A stretch of DNA of 64,000 bases from Sphingobacterium arenae (GTDB lineage Bacteria > Bacteroidota > Bacteroidia > Sphingobacteriales > Sphingobacteriaceae), in contig NZ_JACNYK010000002.1 in assembly GCF_014692505.1 (NCBI RefSeq), positions 1 to 64,000 of the forward strand. Reading direction: 5' to 3'. The position numbers were made by a program, and so were the translations under genes. The notes under the pieces are model-generated. The model was not told where the DNA came from. It was given only the letters and a program-made list of their open reading frames with translations, and made no database searches. Below are positions 36,305-46,414 of the stretch, piece by piece. How positions within the stretch are numbered: the stretch's first letter is position 1; each line of letters opens with the position of its first letter.

Positions 36305-37303
36305 ATGGCTCAGGGCTCAAATTTCGTGGATTATGTGAAGGTGTGCTGTCGCTCTGGACATGGAGGAGCCGGTTCGGCCCACCTACACCGCGATAAGTTC
36401 ACCGCCAAAGGTGGACCGGACGGTGGTGATGGGGGGCGCGGTGGTCATATCATCCTAAAAGGTTCTTCGAATCATTGGACTTTACTTCATTTAAAATACC
36501 GTAAGCATATCATTGCGGAAAATGGGGGGCCTGGATTAAGTGCACTGCGTACCGGGGCTAACGGCAAAGATGATATATTGGAAGTACCTTTAGGAACCGT
36601 AGCTAAGGATGCTGAGACGGGCGAGATTCTGTTTGATATTACGGAAGACGGAGAGACGAAAATACTGACTCCTGGTGGAAAGGGGGGATTGGGCAATTGG
36701 CACTTCAAGTCTGCCACGCAACAGACGCCCCGCTTTGCACAACCGGGTCTTCCTGGCAAGGAACAATGGGTTATACTGGAGCTGAAAGTACTGGCCGACG
36801 TTGGATTGGTCGGTTTTCCGAACGCGGGTAAGTCTACACTGTTATCTGTCGTGTCTGCCGCGAAACCCGAAATTGCTGACTATCCTTTTACTACGTTGGT
36901 GCCAAACCTTGGTATTGTTGGATATCGGGATAATAGATCGTTTGTGATGGCGGATATCCCGGGGATTATTGAGGGGGCTTCGCAAGGGAAAGGTTTAGGT
37001 CATCGATTCTTACGCCATATTGAGCGCAATGCTGTCTTATTATTTATGATTCCAGCGGATACAGATCGCAGCATCGCAGAGGAATACGATATTTTATTAA
37101 ACGAGCTAACGGCTTATAACCCGGAGCTTATGGATAAACCGCGCTTGTTGGCAATTACAAAAGCAGATATGCTTGATGATGAACTCGAAACGGAGATGGC
37201 CGAAACATTGCCTAAAGGAATATCTTCGATATTCATATCTTCTGTATCGGGTAAAAATATCCAACAGCTGAAGGATGCTATCTGGCGAGCGATTAACGAC
37301 TGA
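36305..37303 (+). CDS. obgE: Obg-family GTPase
   Basis: 332 residues: the glycine-rich OBG domain ([32 protein letters not shown]) then the G domain with G1 [12 protein letters not shown]3 DIPGIIEGA and G4 TKAD. The C-terminal OCT domain is absent, as usual in Bacteroidota. It acts in 50S maturation and stress control. Confidence 0.96.
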   Translation: MAQGSNFVDYVKVCCRSGHGGAGSAHLHRDKFTAKGGPDGGDGGRGGHIILKGSSNHWTLLHLKYRKHIIAENGGPGLSALRTGANGKDDILEVPLGTVAKDAETGEILFDITEDGETKILTPGGKGGLGNWHFKSATQQTPRFAQPGLPGKEQWVILELKVLADVGLVGFPNAGKSTLLSVVSAAKPEIADYPFTTLVPNLGIVGYRDNRSFVMADIPGIIEGASQGKGLGHRFLRHIERNAVLLFMIPADTDRSIAEEYDILLNELTAYNPELMDKPRLLAITKADMLDDELETEMAETLPKGISSIFISSVSGKNIQQLKDAIWRAIND

Positions 37304-37315
37304 TAGCTGATACGC

Positions 37316-37930
37316 TTAAATAATAGGAAACAATTTACTTTCTACCTCGATCTTATAGTTTTCATTGAGATAAGTGAAAAAGAGCTTATTTGTGCTATTG
37401 TCGTTTTGCTCGATGAGATAAGGGATAACGACCATGCCTTGCTTTAAATGAAGTTTGTAATACCCAAACAATGTGTCGCGGTTTTTCTGAACTGATTTTA
37501 TTTCGGATACGCTTACGATATCTCGCATTAAATTAAAAGACAAGGGTTGATCTTTTATATAGTCAACCAAAACTTCATACGTCTCTGGATTAAAGTAAAT
37601 GCGTTGATTCTTAATGGACTTAATGTGGTTTGTATAAACAAAAAATTGACCTATAAGGTACAGACTTAATGGTATAAGTATCCAAAGGATCTTTATTTTC
37701 ATTCCTAAAACCAACGTGAGCAATAGAAGTAAGAAGCCTATTCCAACGGTTCGCAATGTACTTCTTGTAACGCGGTTTATCAATGGAGATGAAGTGTCTA
37801 TAACGACAAAACGTTGCCGTTGGCTGGCTTTAACGATAGACGTATTGCTTCCACTTGTCGTCAACATAAACTTTCTGGCGATAAGGTATACCAAAAGTCC
37901 GATTAAAGCGATAATAATAAAGATCTTCAT
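37316..37930 (-). CDS. Hypothetical membrane protein
   Basis: 204 residues with a membrane helix at 3-22 and a pair at about 62-95, leaving a C-terminal soluble part of strands (QRIYFNPETYEVLVDYI, TLFGYYKLHLKQGMVVIPYLI) that could be a PH-like fold. No family was recognised. It ends 12 bases from the convergent obgE stop; panB lies upstream of it on the same strand by 36 bases, so they may be co-transcribed. Confidence 0.65.
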   Translation of the reverse strand: MKIFIIIALIGLLVYLIARKFMLTTSGSNTSIVKASQRQRFVVIDTSSPLINRVTRSTLRTVGIGFLLLLLTLVLGMKIKILWILIPLSLYLIGQFFVYTNHIKSIKNQRIYFNPETYEVLVDYIKDQPLSFNLMRDIVSVSEIKSVQKNRDTLFGYYKLHLKQGMVVIPYLIEQNDNSTNKLFFTYLNENYKIEVESKLFPII

Positions 37931-37966
37931 CTCCTTGTTTGGAAAAAATATGTAATCTCTTGGGAT

Positions 37967-38782
37967 TTAGTATTGTTCAGATTCATTGGGATAATTTCCG
38001 GACTTCACATCTTCGGCGTATTTTGTTGCTGCCTCTACGATACCGGTGTACATTTCCATATAGCGTCTTAAAAATTTCGGTTTGAAGTCTTTGGTGAACC
38101 CAAGCATATCGTTTACCACGAGTACTTGCCCGTCACACCCGTTTCCGGCACCGATGCCAATGGTAGGGATCGAAAGTGATTCACTGACTTCTTTCGCTAG
38201 TTTTGCGGGTATTTTTTCTAGCACAATTGCGAAGCATCCGACTTCTTGCAGTGCCAACGCATCTGACTTCAGTTTCTCCGCCTCTGCTTCTTCTTGTGCA
38301 CGGACACCGAAGGTACCAAATTTATTAATGGATTGCGGTGTAAGCCCCAGGTGTCCGCAGACAGGAATACCCGCATCAATGATTTTTTTTATATTATCCA
38401 ATATCTCCACACCACCTTCGAGTTTCAATGCGTGAACGCCAGATTCTTTCATCATTCGAACAGCCGATTTGAAGGCATCTTCAGCGGTACCTTGGTATTC
38501 ACCAAAGGGAAGGTCTACTAATACCAGCGCTCGTTTTGCACCTCTCGCTACGGCACTGGCATGATATATCATGTTGTCTAATGTGATAGGCAAGGTGGTT
38601 TCATATCCTGCAAAGACATTCGCGGCAGAATCGCCTACTAATAAAACGTCGATACCTGCTTCGTCTAATGCACGCGCAGTAGAGTAATCATATGCGGTGA
38701 GCATACTCACTTTTTCACCATTCGCTTTCATGGCTAAAATGGTGTTCGTTGTTACTCGTTTGATTATTTTATTTACTGACAT
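37967..38782 (-). CDS. panB: 3-methyl-2-oxobutanoate hydroxymethyltransferase
   Basis: 271 residues, TIM barrel of the pantothenate pathway, making ketopantoate from ketoisovalerate and methylene-tetrahydrofolate. Marker stretches are SMLTAYDYSTARALDEAGID, LLVGDSAANVFAGYETTLPI, VDLPFGEY, KLEGG, GHLGLTPQS and the C-terminal IGIGAGNGCDGQVLV with DMLG. A -7-like TAGCTTTG lies about 20 bases upstream on its strand (38809-38802). Confidence 0.96.
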   Translation of the reverse strand: MSVNKIIKRVTTNTILAMKANGEKVSMLTAYDYSTARALDEAGIDVLLVGDSAANVFAGYETTLPITLDNMIYHASAVARGAKRALVLVDLPFGEYQGTAEDAFKSAVRMMKESGVHALKLEGGVEILDNIKKIIDAGIPVCGHLGLTPQSINKFGTFGVRAQEEAEAEKLKSDALALQEVGCFAIVLEKIPAKLAKEVSESLSIPTIGIGAGNGCDGQVLVVNDMLGFTKDFKPKFLRRYMEMYTGIVEAATKYAEDVKSGNYPNESEQY

Positions 38783-38850
38783 TGCTTATAGTTTGAACAG
38801 ACAAAGCTAATAAAAAGTTATAGAAGTCGAGGATGTTAAAGGTATTTCTG

Positions 38851-38858
38851 TATTTTTG
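38851..38858 (+). promoter_or_regulatory. Candidate -7 element TATTTTTG for the pseudouridine synthase gene
   Basis: It matches TAnnTTTG and ends six bases before the ATG at 38864, so transcription would begin at or next to the start codon. A -33 TTTG is not seen at the right spacing. Confidence 0.3.
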
Positions 38859-38863
38859 CGTTT

Positions 38864-39607
38864 ATGCAAAAAAGCGACAATCGTTTATTTAAATTGCCGA
38901 AATTTCAAGATCTGATCCTTTTTGAGGATGATAATCTCATTGTTATCAATAAGCCTCCATTTGTAGCGTCGTTAGATAATAGGAGCGGAGATGAGGTGAA
39001 TATCTTGCGCCTTGCAAAAAAATACTATCCGGATGCTCAGGTATGTCATCGCTTGGACAAAGATACCTCGGGTTTACTCTTGTTGGCTAAAAATCCAGAA
39101 ACGTATCGTTTGGTGTCTATCGAATTCGAACGTCGGCGTGTAGATAAAATTTATCATGCTGTTATCGGCGGCACACATGTGTTTACTGATCTATCGGTGG
39201 ATTTACCTATTTTGAATCAAGGGAATAAAAATGTTTCTATCGATCGTGCCAATGGGAAACCGGCCGAAACGATCTTTAATTCTATACAGTATTTTAGACA
39301 TTTCACACTTGTGGAGTGCAAACCGATTACGGGTCGTATGCACCAGATCCGTATTCATTTGGCTACTCAACGAGCTGCTATTGTGGGGGATGAAATGTAT
39401 CGCGGCAAGCCAGTTTATCTATCTCAGATTAAGAAAAGGGGGTTCACGCTGGCAAAGGGAGAGGAGGAACAACCTATTATGAAACGTTTTGCTTTGCATG
39501 CGCACCAGATTCGCTTTTCTATTGAAGGAAAGGAATATAATTTTGAAGCGCCTTATCCGAAAGATTTTGCTACCTTATTAAGGTTGTTGGAAAAGTTTGA
39601 TAGTTAA
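38864..39607 (+). CDS. RluA-family pseudouridine synthase
   Basis: 247 residues. The catalytic Asp is in VCHRLDKDTSGLLLLAKN; later motifs are KIYHAVIGG, VECKPITGRMHQIRIHLA and ALHAHQIRF. There is no S4 domain. It isomerises uridines in rRNA or tRNA; target unclear. Nearly no leader precedes the ATG. Confidence 0.93.
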   Translation: MQKSDNRLFKLPKFQDLILFEDDNLIVINKPPFVASLDNRSGDEVNILRLAKKYYPDAQVCHRLDKDTSGLLLLAKNPETYRLVSIEFERRRVDKIYHAVIGGTHVFTDLSVDLPILNQGNKNVSIDRANGKPAETIFNSIQYFRHFTLVECKPITGRMHQIRIHLATQRAAIVGDEMYRGKPVYLSQIKKRGFTLAKGEEEQPIMKRFALHAHQIRFSIEGKEYNFEAPYPKDFATLLRLLEKFDS

Positions 39608-39693
39608 TAGGATGATCTTTTAAGTGTACGCTACGGGCTTTGTGATATAGAAATCTTTATAACGGAAACTTGAAGATCAAAAATCTAAATAAA

Positions 39694-40299
39694 ATGAATA
39701 AAAAGAAAATTTGGAAAATAGTTAGCAACATCCTATTCGTAGGATTGATCATTTTCCTGATCCTACCGAGTGGTCGTACATGGATACAGCAGGGACTGAT
39801 GAAGATTGGTCTATTTAAGCCCAAATTGGAAGCGCCTCGAGAGGAACCGGTGCGGGCTACGGAAGATGAAACATCATCGGGCAGTAATTATGCTGGCGTT
39901 GCTTTTTCGGATGATAATGGAAACGTGGTAAACGTGCCGGATTTAAAAGGGAAAGTTGTTTTCTTGAATTTCTGGGCTACTTGGTGCCCGCCTTGCAAAG
40001 CGGAGATGCCCTCCATCCAAGTGTTGAAAGATAAATTTAAGGGCAACGAACAAGTGGCTTTCCTTATTGTCGAGATTGAAGGAGAAAAGGACAAAGCGCG
40101 CGATTTTATGAAAAAAGGTAATATGGATTTACCTATTTATTACCCGGAGAGTCAGATTCCGGGGGAATGGTTAGGGGGTGCTATTCCAACGACCGTTATT
40201 CTGGATAAAACAGGAAAAATCGCGGCAAAACACGAAGGTATGGCGGATTATTCCCGTGCAGATGTGTCGGACTTTATTACAGAATTAATCCATCAATAA
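39694..40299 (+). CDS. TlpA/ResA-like membrane-anchored thioredoxin
   Basis: About 201 residues. The N-terminal helix [15 protein letters not shown] anchors a periplasmic thioredoxin fold with active site [15 protein letters not shown] and cis-Pro stretch IPTTVILD. It reduces disulfides outside the membrane, as in cytochrome c maturation. ATG 39694 (MNKKKIWK) is chosen over a TTG at 39670. pyrF starts two bases after the stop. Confidence 0.92.
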   Translation: MNKKKIWKIVSNILFVGLIIFLILPSGRTWIQQGLMKIGLFKPKLEAPREEPVRATEDETSSGSNYAGVAFSDDNGNVVNVPDLKGKVVFLNFWATWCPPCKAEMPSIQVLKDKFKGNEQVAFLIVEIEGEKDKARDFMKKGNMDLPIYYPESQIPGEWLGGAIPTTVILDKTGKIAAKHEGMADYSRADVSDFITELIHQ

Positions 40300-40301
40300 G
40301 A

Positions 40302-41144
40302 ATGAATAGAGCAGCGTTAGTTCAACAAATTAAGACGAAAAAAAGCTTTTTGTGTGTGGGTTTGGATACCGATCTCACTAAAATACCCCCACATCTGCTG
40401 GACGATGAAGACCCTATATTTTCTTTTAACAAGGCAATTATTGAAGCGACTGAAGACCTTTGTGTGGCCTATAAACCTAACATTGCTTTTTACGAATGTT
40501 ATGGTGCAAAAGGATGGCGGTCGTTACAAAAGACGTGGGAAATCCTTCCAAAAAACTGTTTGAGCATAGCTGATGCCAAACGGGGTGATATCGGCAATAC
40601 ATCTACAAGATATGCGAAGGCTTTCTTTGATCAGGAGGTATCAGGTTTGGGATTTGATGCGCTTACTATAGCTCCTTATATGGGGCATGATTCTGTAATC
40701 CCGTTTTTGGAGATTCCGGATAAGTGGTCTATCGTGCTGGCATTGACATCTAATCCGGGTAGTAAGGATTTCCAGAATTTTACCGCCTCATCTGGCTTAG
40801 AATTATTTGAACAGGTGTTGATAAGGGTAAGGGAATGGGGTACACCGGAAAATACGATGTTTGTTGTGGGTGCTACCCGTGGGGAAGGTTTTTTGAAGGT
40901 GCGACAGCATGTCCCGGATCATTTTCTGCTGGTGCCGGGTGTAGGAGCGCAGGGAGGTTCGCTACAGGAGGTGTGTCAATATGGTATGAATAAAGAGTGT
41001 GGTTTATTGGTAAATAGTACCCGCGGCATTATTTATGCATCTGATGGAAGGGACTTTGCGGAACGGGCACGAGAAGAAGCCTTAAAACTACAAATGGAGA
41101 TGCAGATAGAGCTGGAAAGAGCTGAAATAATTTTGGCACAATAA
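40302..41144 (+). CDS. pyrF: Orotidine 5'-phosphate decarboxylase, type 2
   Basis: 280 residues. Catalytic Lys/Asp are in [14 protein letters not shown], with [14 protein letters not shown] at the start and [14 protein letters not shown] near the end. It makes UMP from OMP. The length and motifs fit the longer PyrF form. Confidence 0.96.
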   Translation: MNRAALVQQIKTKKSFLCVGLDTDLTKIPPHLLDDEDPIFSFNKAIIEATEDLCVAYKPNIAFYECYGAKGWRSLQKTWEILPKNCLSIADAKRGDIGNTSTRYAKAFFDQEVSGLGFDALTIAPYMGHDSVIPFLEIPDKWSIVLALTSNPGSKDFQNFTASSGLELFEQVLIRVREWGTPENTMFVVGATRGEGFLKVRQHVPDHFLLVPGVGAQGGSLQEVCQYGMNKECGLLVNSTRGIIYASDGRDFAERAREEALKLQMEMQIELERAEIILAQ

Positions 41145-41177
41145 TTACTTATTGCTAGAGCATAAGAACAGCAACTT

Positions 41178-41942
41178 ATGTATATCCGATTTATATATTT
41201 TATCGTCTTTTCTCTAGCATTGTTTTTTGCTTCTTGTAGTTCGATATATATGCCCAATGTGCCGGCAACGCCTATGTTTCAGGGAAAAGGCGAGGTGCAT
41301 GCGGCTGCTCATGCCAATGTCAAAGGAAACTTAAGTGGAAGTGTGGGGGTGGCAGTGGGAAACCATGTCGCCGTCATAGCGAACGGATCTTATATTGATC
41401 AGGGTGATAATAATAATAGAAATGAGCTTTTTAAACAACATCTGATTGAAGGTGGTATAGGATATTTCACTCGAATTGGCAAGGAAAAGAGACAGGTACT
41501 GGAGTTATATGCGGGTTATGGTATAGGATCTTCAACAGAGATAGATCGTCGGGCTTCTACAACGGGTATGATGCCGGTAGAAACGAGAGTAGCGGATTTC
41601 GATAAGATTTTTGTTCAGGTGAATTACTCCTCCACTCGTAAACGGAAATTAAATTTATTCGGCAAGCCACGCGCGTTGAACTATGGTACCGCAATCCGCG
41701 CAAGTCGGGTGGCGATGCAAGAGTTTACAATTAACGGTCTAAATAGTCCAATGGAAGAGGCTTTGTTTATCGAGCCACTATTTTATACGCGTATGGAGTT
41801 GAATAGGGGCTTTCAGATTCAATACACGAATGGCTTTAATTTTAATGTGGTTGATAATACTTATTTAAAAGCTGGAAATGCCGTATTTACGTTAGGTTTG
41901 ACGTATCACTTTGGTGGAAAAAACAATAAAAAGGGAAAATAA
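41178..41942 (+). CDS. Outer-membrane-type lipoprotein of unknown function
   Basis: 254 residues with lipobox FFASC and a beta-rich body: GKGEVHAAAHANVKGNLSGS, VGVAVGNHVAVIANGSYI, IEGGIGYFTRIG, and a final strand FTLGLTYHFGG. The alternating strands suggest an 8-10-strand barrel. No named family. It lies 33 bases after pyrF and 10 before another lipoprotein gene. Confidence 0.7.
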   Translation: MYIRFIYFIVFSLALFFASCSSIYMPNVPATPMFQGKGEVHAAAHANVKGNLSGSVGVAVGNHVAVIANGSYIDQGDNNNRNELFKQHLIEGGIGYFTRIGKEKRQVLELYAGYGIGSSTEIDRRASTTGMMPVETRVADFDKIFVQVNYSSTRKRKLNLFGKPRALNYGTAIRASRVAMQEFTINGLNSPMEEALFIEPLFYTRMELNRGFQIQYTNGFNFNVVDNTYLKAGNAVFTLGLTYHFGGKNNKKGK

Positions 41943-41952
41943 TAAATTAGAT

Positions 41953-42552
41953 ATGAAAAGAAAGAATATGAATATCCTATGTATAATGTTTATAGGATTA
42001 CTAGTGAGTGGTTGTGCAATTAATAAAAAACAAATTGACGCACTTGCGAATTGCGACTATACGGTTGAGTCTCTTCAAGATATTCGTTTGGCGGGTCGGG
42101 ATATGGGTAGCTATACAGGTAAAGAGGGGGTGAATTTGGCGTCTCTTCCAGGGATAGCTGTGGCTATGTTGCGCCAGGATTTACCTTTGGAGGCGCGCAT
42201 AAATATGAAAGTTAGTAACCCTACGACGACGACGACTAAAATTAATTCCTTTAAGTACTTAATTGAAATTCAGGGGAAACCGCTTTTTGAAGGAACCGTA
42301 AATGAAAATCTGCATTTAGCAACCGGTGAAAGTACCGTTGTCCCCTTGACCTTCAAAGCGAATATCTTCGGTACAGCGAAAGAAAACGGTATAGAAAGTG
42401 TATTAAATGAGCTTTTTACCAGAAAAGGAGAGGGTTTTCTAGTTCTTAAAATAAAGCCGTCTATTAAGATCGGAAATAGTAATATTTATTACCCAGGCTA
42501 TATTACGGTAGATAGGAATCTGGCGAAAAGCATTGGGAAATTAGTTATGTAA
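41953..42552 (+). CDS. Lipoprotein with LEA14/WHy-like domain
   Basis: 199 residues from ATG 41953, with lipobox LLVSGC. The mature part matches the LEA type 2 fold in outline: EARINMKVSNPTTTTTKINS, YLIEIQGKPLFEGTV, STVVPLTFKANIFG. Such proteins are linked to stress protection, with no enzyme activity. The first 14 codons of a longer frame overlap the upstream gene and are not used. Confidence 0.65.
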   Translation: MKRKNMNILCIMFIGLLVSGCAINKKQIDALANCDYTVESLQDIRLAGRDMGSYTGKEGVNLASLPGIAVAMLRQDLPLEARINMKVSNPTTTTTKINSFKYLIEIQGKPLFEGTVNENLHLATGESTVVPLTFKANIFGTAKENGIESVLNELFTRKGEGFLVLKIKPSIKIGNSNIYYPGYITVDRNLAKSIGKLVM

Positions 42553-42562
42553 TTTTGTCTGT

Positions 42563-42583
42563 TCTTTTTTCTAAAAAAGAACG
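42563..42583. terminator. A/T-rich hairpin after the lipoprotein gene
   Basis: TTCTTTTTT, CTA, AAAAAAGAA forms a perfect 9-bp stem between convergent genes. It could end transcription from either side, but has no G/C clamp. The rest of 42584-42734 shows nothing I recognise. Confidence 0.4.
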
Positions 42584-42734
42584 AAAACCGAACGAAGTGA
42601 GCTCATGAACGCTAAAAATAAACACGTGTTCATAAAAGCGTCGCTTCGGATATTTGAGAAGGATGGTTCGTCCTAAGGATGAGTTTCTACATGCCTCAAA
42701 CATCCGTATGCGACATTTAATGTTAAAGGAGAAG

Positions 42735-43892
42735 TTAATCCCTATTAAACGTATATCCCACGGTCCATTCAATGAAATCAGCCTTCCCTTTATGGGCTTT
42801 GATGGAAATGCCGGCATTATAGTTTTTGTAAACATAATATCGGGCTCCCGCTCTTAAAAAGACAGGGTTTATTTCTCCGTTGAAATTTCGTTTGTGAATA
42901 TAATATCCCACGTTCCCATTCAATACGAGGTTGCGATTTAATACGTGTACTAAATAAAAAGAGGGACCACCGGATAACTTAGCACTTAGTTTGCCACTAT
43001 CGTCTCCCGCGATTTCATCGTAGTTCCCCGAAGCCGAGTAAAATATATCGAAACCACCGCCCATTCGCCACTTATGTGACACGTGCTTACTGGCGTAAGC
43101 ACTTATCGTCGTCTTAAAAAAACGCTCGTCCTTGTCTTTATCTAATTGTTTCCAACCTGCCCCGTAGTTAATGTGGTATAGTATTTTATTGCTATAGGGT
43201 TCTACCTTGCTTTTGTCAGGAAGAACGGTCTGCCCATTGGGTTGATAGGTAATCGAGGCTGTAAGCGGAATCAAATTAACGCCTTTGTTGGGTAACCGAA
43301 GAGCGCCGTTTGAAAAATGATGATAGGCTAAGCCCAGACCTACACGCCAGTTGGGGTTGATTTTATATTGACTGCGTATACCGAAATCAATAAAAACATT
43401 ATTCTTGGCGCCGATGACAACATTCAAAGGGTTAGTTTCTGGATTGTATGGTTTAAAGTTACCTGAAATACCGAGTCCGATGCGGTAATCGAATCCCCAG
43501 CGTTTGTTCCTTAGGTTTCCAAATGGGGATTGCATAAAACCATATATTGCATAAGGGCTGCCAATAATATCGGTATTAAATGTACTACTATAAAAGCCTA
43601 TTCCGTATATTGGGTTATTGTATAATGCAAAATAAGGGTCGTCTGACTTCTGGATTTTCCAGCCTATTTTTAAATTGACGCCATTATAGTAAGCGCTTTC
43701 AAAAGTAGTACGCCGTATGTCTTTCGCAGCTAGTATGCCACCGTTTTCCATCTCCAACTCTATAATAAATGCATTCTTTACAGTTGGATTCGCGGGTGCG
43801 ACAGTGTCTGTCTGTGCGGATAGACGTAAAATCGTGGTCAACAACAAGGATGTTAAAACTATTTTTTTCAATATTTTCTCTTCAATAGTCAT
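42735..43892 (-). CDS. PagL-like acyloxyacyl hydrolase (lipid A 3-O-deacylase family)
   Basis: 385 residues with a signal peptide ending RLSAQT. The barrel region contains VGLGLAYHHFSNGALRLPNKGVN, which parallels the PagL catalytic stretch with its His and Ser. Other barrel strands are YGIGFYSSTF and RWGFDYRIGLGISGNF. PagL enzymes remove the 3-O acyl chain of lipid A in the outer membrane. This one is over twice the length of classic PagL, as common in Bacteroidota, so activity is not certain. Confidence 0.75.
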   Translation of the reverse strand: MTIEEKILKKIVLTSLLLTTILRLSAQTDTVAPANPTVKNAFIIELEMENGGILAAKDIRRTTFESAYYNGVNLKIGWKIQKSDDPYFALYNNPIYGIGFYSSTFNTDIIGSPYAIYGFMQSPFGNLRNKRWGFDYRIGLGISGNFKPYNPETNPLNVVIGAKNNVFIDFGIRSQYKINPNWRVGLGLAYHHFSNGALRLPNKGVNLIPLTASITYQPNGQTVLPDKSKVEPYSNKILYHINYGAGWKQLDKDKDERFFKTTISAYASKHVSHKWRMGGGFDIFYSASGNYDEIAGDDSGKLSAKLSGGPSFYLVHVLNRNLVLNGNVGYYIHKRNFNGEINPVFLRAGARYYVYKNYNAGISIKAHKGKADFIEWTVGYTFNRD

Positions 43893-44086
43893 AAATTGGT
43901 GCCAAAGATATTATTTTTTTTTACGTTATGCTGCTTGGTTTCGCGTGTAATCGGCGATATTTCAGTCATTTTATGAGATTATTTACACATATTCTTTTTT
44001 GTAACTTGATTGTTGTAAAAAAGACTTAGTGTATTTTTTACAATATTATTCCTATATTTAATTCCGATTTGTAAAAATCTAGATTA

Positions 44087-45070
44087 ATGATGGTACAAAA
44101 AGTAAAGAACGGTGTAATTATTTTTACATTAGTGACGGCTGGTTTACTTTCAAAGGCGCAGCAGAAGCACGAACGTTACATTCAGAAAATTGAGGGAACT
44201 CATTTGGAATTTTCTATGGAAGCCATTCCTGGAGGAATATTTCTTATGGGCAGCGATAAAGGGGGGAAAGCGGATGAAAAACCGGTCCATAAAGTAGAAC
44301 TTGACCCGTTTTGGATGGGCACCTATGAGGTAACTTGGGATCTATATGAGCCTTTTGTCTACAAGGATTTAGAACAGACAATCGCTGTCGATGGTAAAGT
44401 GGCGGCTGAGGTAGATGCTATTACGCGCCCCACAAAACCTTATTTAGACATGACTTTCGGTATGGGGAAAGAGGGGCATCCGGCGTTGGCGATGACACAT
44501 TATAATGCTATTCAATTCTGTAAATGGATTTATATGCGTACAGGTGTATTTTACAGGTTACCAACGGAAGCTGAGTGGGAGTATGCTTGTCGTGCCGGCT
44601 CTACATCGGAATATTTTTTTGGGGACGACGCTTCGCAGTTAAGCGAGTATGCGTGGTTCGCATTGAACAGCAATGAAAAAACTGCTCCTGTAGGAACAAA
44701 AAAACCGAATGCTTGGGGTTTATTCGATATGGCGGGAAATGTGGCGGAATGGACTTTCGATCAATATGTTGCGGATTATTATATGCAATTCGAGGGCCAG
44801 ACAACTAAAAGCCCTGTTGCTGTACCGACGGAACTATACCCGCATAGTGTAAGAGGTGGTTCTTTCGAAAGTCAAGCAGATGAGCTTCGATCGGCTGCCC
44901 GTATGGCATCTGATCCTATATGGAAGCAGTTGGATCCACAAATACCGAAATCGAATTGGTGGTTTCCAGAAGCTCCATTCGTGGGACTACGTCTTGTTCG
45001 TCCGGTGAATACGCCATCGCAAGAAGAGATAATGGCTTATTACAATCAAGAGCCTATAAAAGATTTTTAA
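44087..45070 (+). CDS. SUMF1/formylglycine-generating-enzyme-like protein
   Basis: 327 residues with a signal peptide ending LSKAQQ. FGE-sulfatase fold markers: GGIFLMGSDKGGKADEKPVH, FWMGTYEVTW, YRLPTEAEWEYACRAG, LFDMAGNVAEWTFD and VRGGSFESQ. The two active-site cysteines of true FGE are not seen in the late part, so it is probably not a sulfatase activator. Gliding protein GldK shares the fold but has a lipobox. It opens a run of sugar-oxidation genes; role unknown. Confidence 0.85.
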   Translation: MMVQKVKNGVIIFTLVTAGLLSKAQQKHERYIQKIEGTHLEFSMEAIPGGIFLMGSDKGGKADEKPVHKVELDPFWMGTYEVTWDLYEPFVYKDLEQTIAVDGKVAAEVDAITRPTKPYLDMTFGMGKEGHPALAMTHYNAIQFCKWIYMRTGVFYRLPTEAEWEYACRAGSTSEYFFGDDASQLSEYAWFALNSNEKTAPVGTKKPNAWGLFDMAGNVAEWTFDQYVADYYMQFEGQTTKSPVAVPTELYPHSVRGGSFESQADELRSAARMASDPIWKQLDPQIPKSNWWFPEAPFVGLRLVRPVNTPSQEEIMAYYNQEPIKDF

Positions 45071-45098
45071 TAAATAATAGATTATAATACCTGAACTA

Positions 45099-46412
45099 AT
45101 GCAACATTTTAAAAGGAGAGATTTTATCAAAGCTGGATCCGCACTAACCGGAGCTGCCGCATTGTCTTCCATGCCGGTATCTGGTGTGTTCGCTGCTGGA
45201 AGCGATGTTATCAAGATCGCATTAATTGGTTGTGGCGGACGTGGTACCGGTGCGACATTTGATGCTTTTGCTTCTGGACAAAACATTAAATTGGTCGCGA
45301 TGGCGGACGCTTTCGAAGATAATTTGGAAAAGACGTATCAAACTATAAAGGAGAAGTTTGGTGACAAGGTTGATGTGCCTGATAGTCGTAAATATGTCGG
45401 ATTCGATGCTTACAAGGAAGCGATTAAAGATGCCGACGTGGTATTGCTAACGACACCTCCGGGGTTTCGTCCTATCCATTTTGAGGAAGCGGTAAAGGCG
45501 GGTAAGCATATTTTTATGGAGAAACCCGTTGCTGTGGATATTCCCGGTATAAGAAAGGTGCTTGCGGCAGCGGAAGAAGCCAAAAAGAAAAAATTAAATG
45601 TTGTGGTAGGGTTACAGCGACGCTACCAGACGAATTATCGGGAAGCCATCAAACGTATACAGGACGGTGCCATCGGCGATGTGGTCTCTGGACAGGTTTA
45701 TTGGAATAGTGGTGGGGTATGGGTTCGACCACGCAAACCAGAGCAATCCGAAATGGAATATCAGATGCGCAATTGGTTTTATTTTAACTGGCTTTGTGGT
45801 GATCATATTGTGGAACAACATGTGCATAATATTGATATAGCCAATTGGGTAAAAGGAAAATATCCTATTTCTATTCAAGGGACGGGCAGTAGAGCTCATC
45901 GAACAGGAAAGGATTATGGTGAAATCTACGATAACTTCGCTATTGAACTCACCTATGATGATGGCGCTGTGGTGTATAGCCAATGCAGACATTTTGAAGG
46001 TGTGTCCAATCGCGTAGATGAAACATTTCAAGCAACCGGAGGAAGGGCTTATCTCTCGGCGGGCAATCAAGCGGTGTTGTGGGATGCAAAAGGGAATGAA
46101 ATATACCGTCATGATCCGAAAGGGAATCCCAATGCTTATCGACAGGAGCACAAAGAGCTTTTTGCGGCCATAGCAAAAAATGAATATGCTTTTGACGATA
46201 CGCAACATGGAGCCTATAGTACACTTACAGGTATCATCGGCCGTATAGCTTGTTACACGGGTAAGGTAATTAAATGGGATGAGGCGATATCCTCAACAGT
46301 TGATTTATCTCCTAGTGTGTATGCTTGGGACGCGCTCCCTAGTATCGTTCCGAACGAAAATGGGGAATACCCTTATGCTATACCTGGAAAGAACACGGAA
46401 CTTTATATCTAA
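45099..46412 (+). CDS. Tat-exported Gfo/Idh/MocA-family oxidoreductase
   Basis: 437 residues. A twin-arginine signal (FKRRDFIKAGSALTGAAALS) precedes a Rossmann domain (KIALIGCGGRGTGATFDAF) and EKPVAVD, the family's catalytic-Lys stretch, then NWFYFNWLCGDHIVEQHVHN with the active-site His region. These enzymes reduce or oxidise sugars at C3 or other carbons with tightly bound NAD(P). Beside a GMC oxidoreductase it is a candidate in 3-keto-sugar metabolism. Confidence 0.9.
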   Translation: MQHFKRRDFIKAGSALTGAAALSSMPVSGVFAAGSDVIKIALIGCGGRGTGATFDAFASGQNIKLVAMADAFEDNLEKTYQTIKEKFGDKVDVPDSRKYVGFDAYKEAIKDADVVLLTTPPGFRPIHFEEAVKAGKHIFMEKPVAVDIPGIRKVLAAAEEAKKKKLNVVVGLQRRYQTNYREAIKRIQDGAIGDVVSGQVYWNSGGVWVRPRKPEQSEMEYQMRNWFYFNWLCGDHIVEQHVHNIDIANWVKGKYPISIQGTGSRAHRTGKDYGEIYDNFAIELTYDDGAVVYSQCRHFEGVSNRVDETFQATGGRAYLSAGNQAVLWDAKGNEIYRHDPKGNPNAYRQEHKELFAAIAKNEYAFDDTQHGAYSTLTGIIGRIACYTGKVIKWDEAISSTVDLSPSVYAWDALPSIVPNENGEYPYAIPGKNTELYI

Positions 46413-46414
46413 AG

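Noticed and set aside
42545..42857. Short frames on both strands between the LEA-like lipoprotein and the PagL-like gene
   Set aside because: No signal, start site or domain; they overlap the end of the PagL-like gene.
44087..45070. A true sulfatase-activating enzyme or GldK
   Set aside because: The active-site cysteine pair is not seen, there is no sulfatase nearby, and the protein has no lipobox or gld neighbours.
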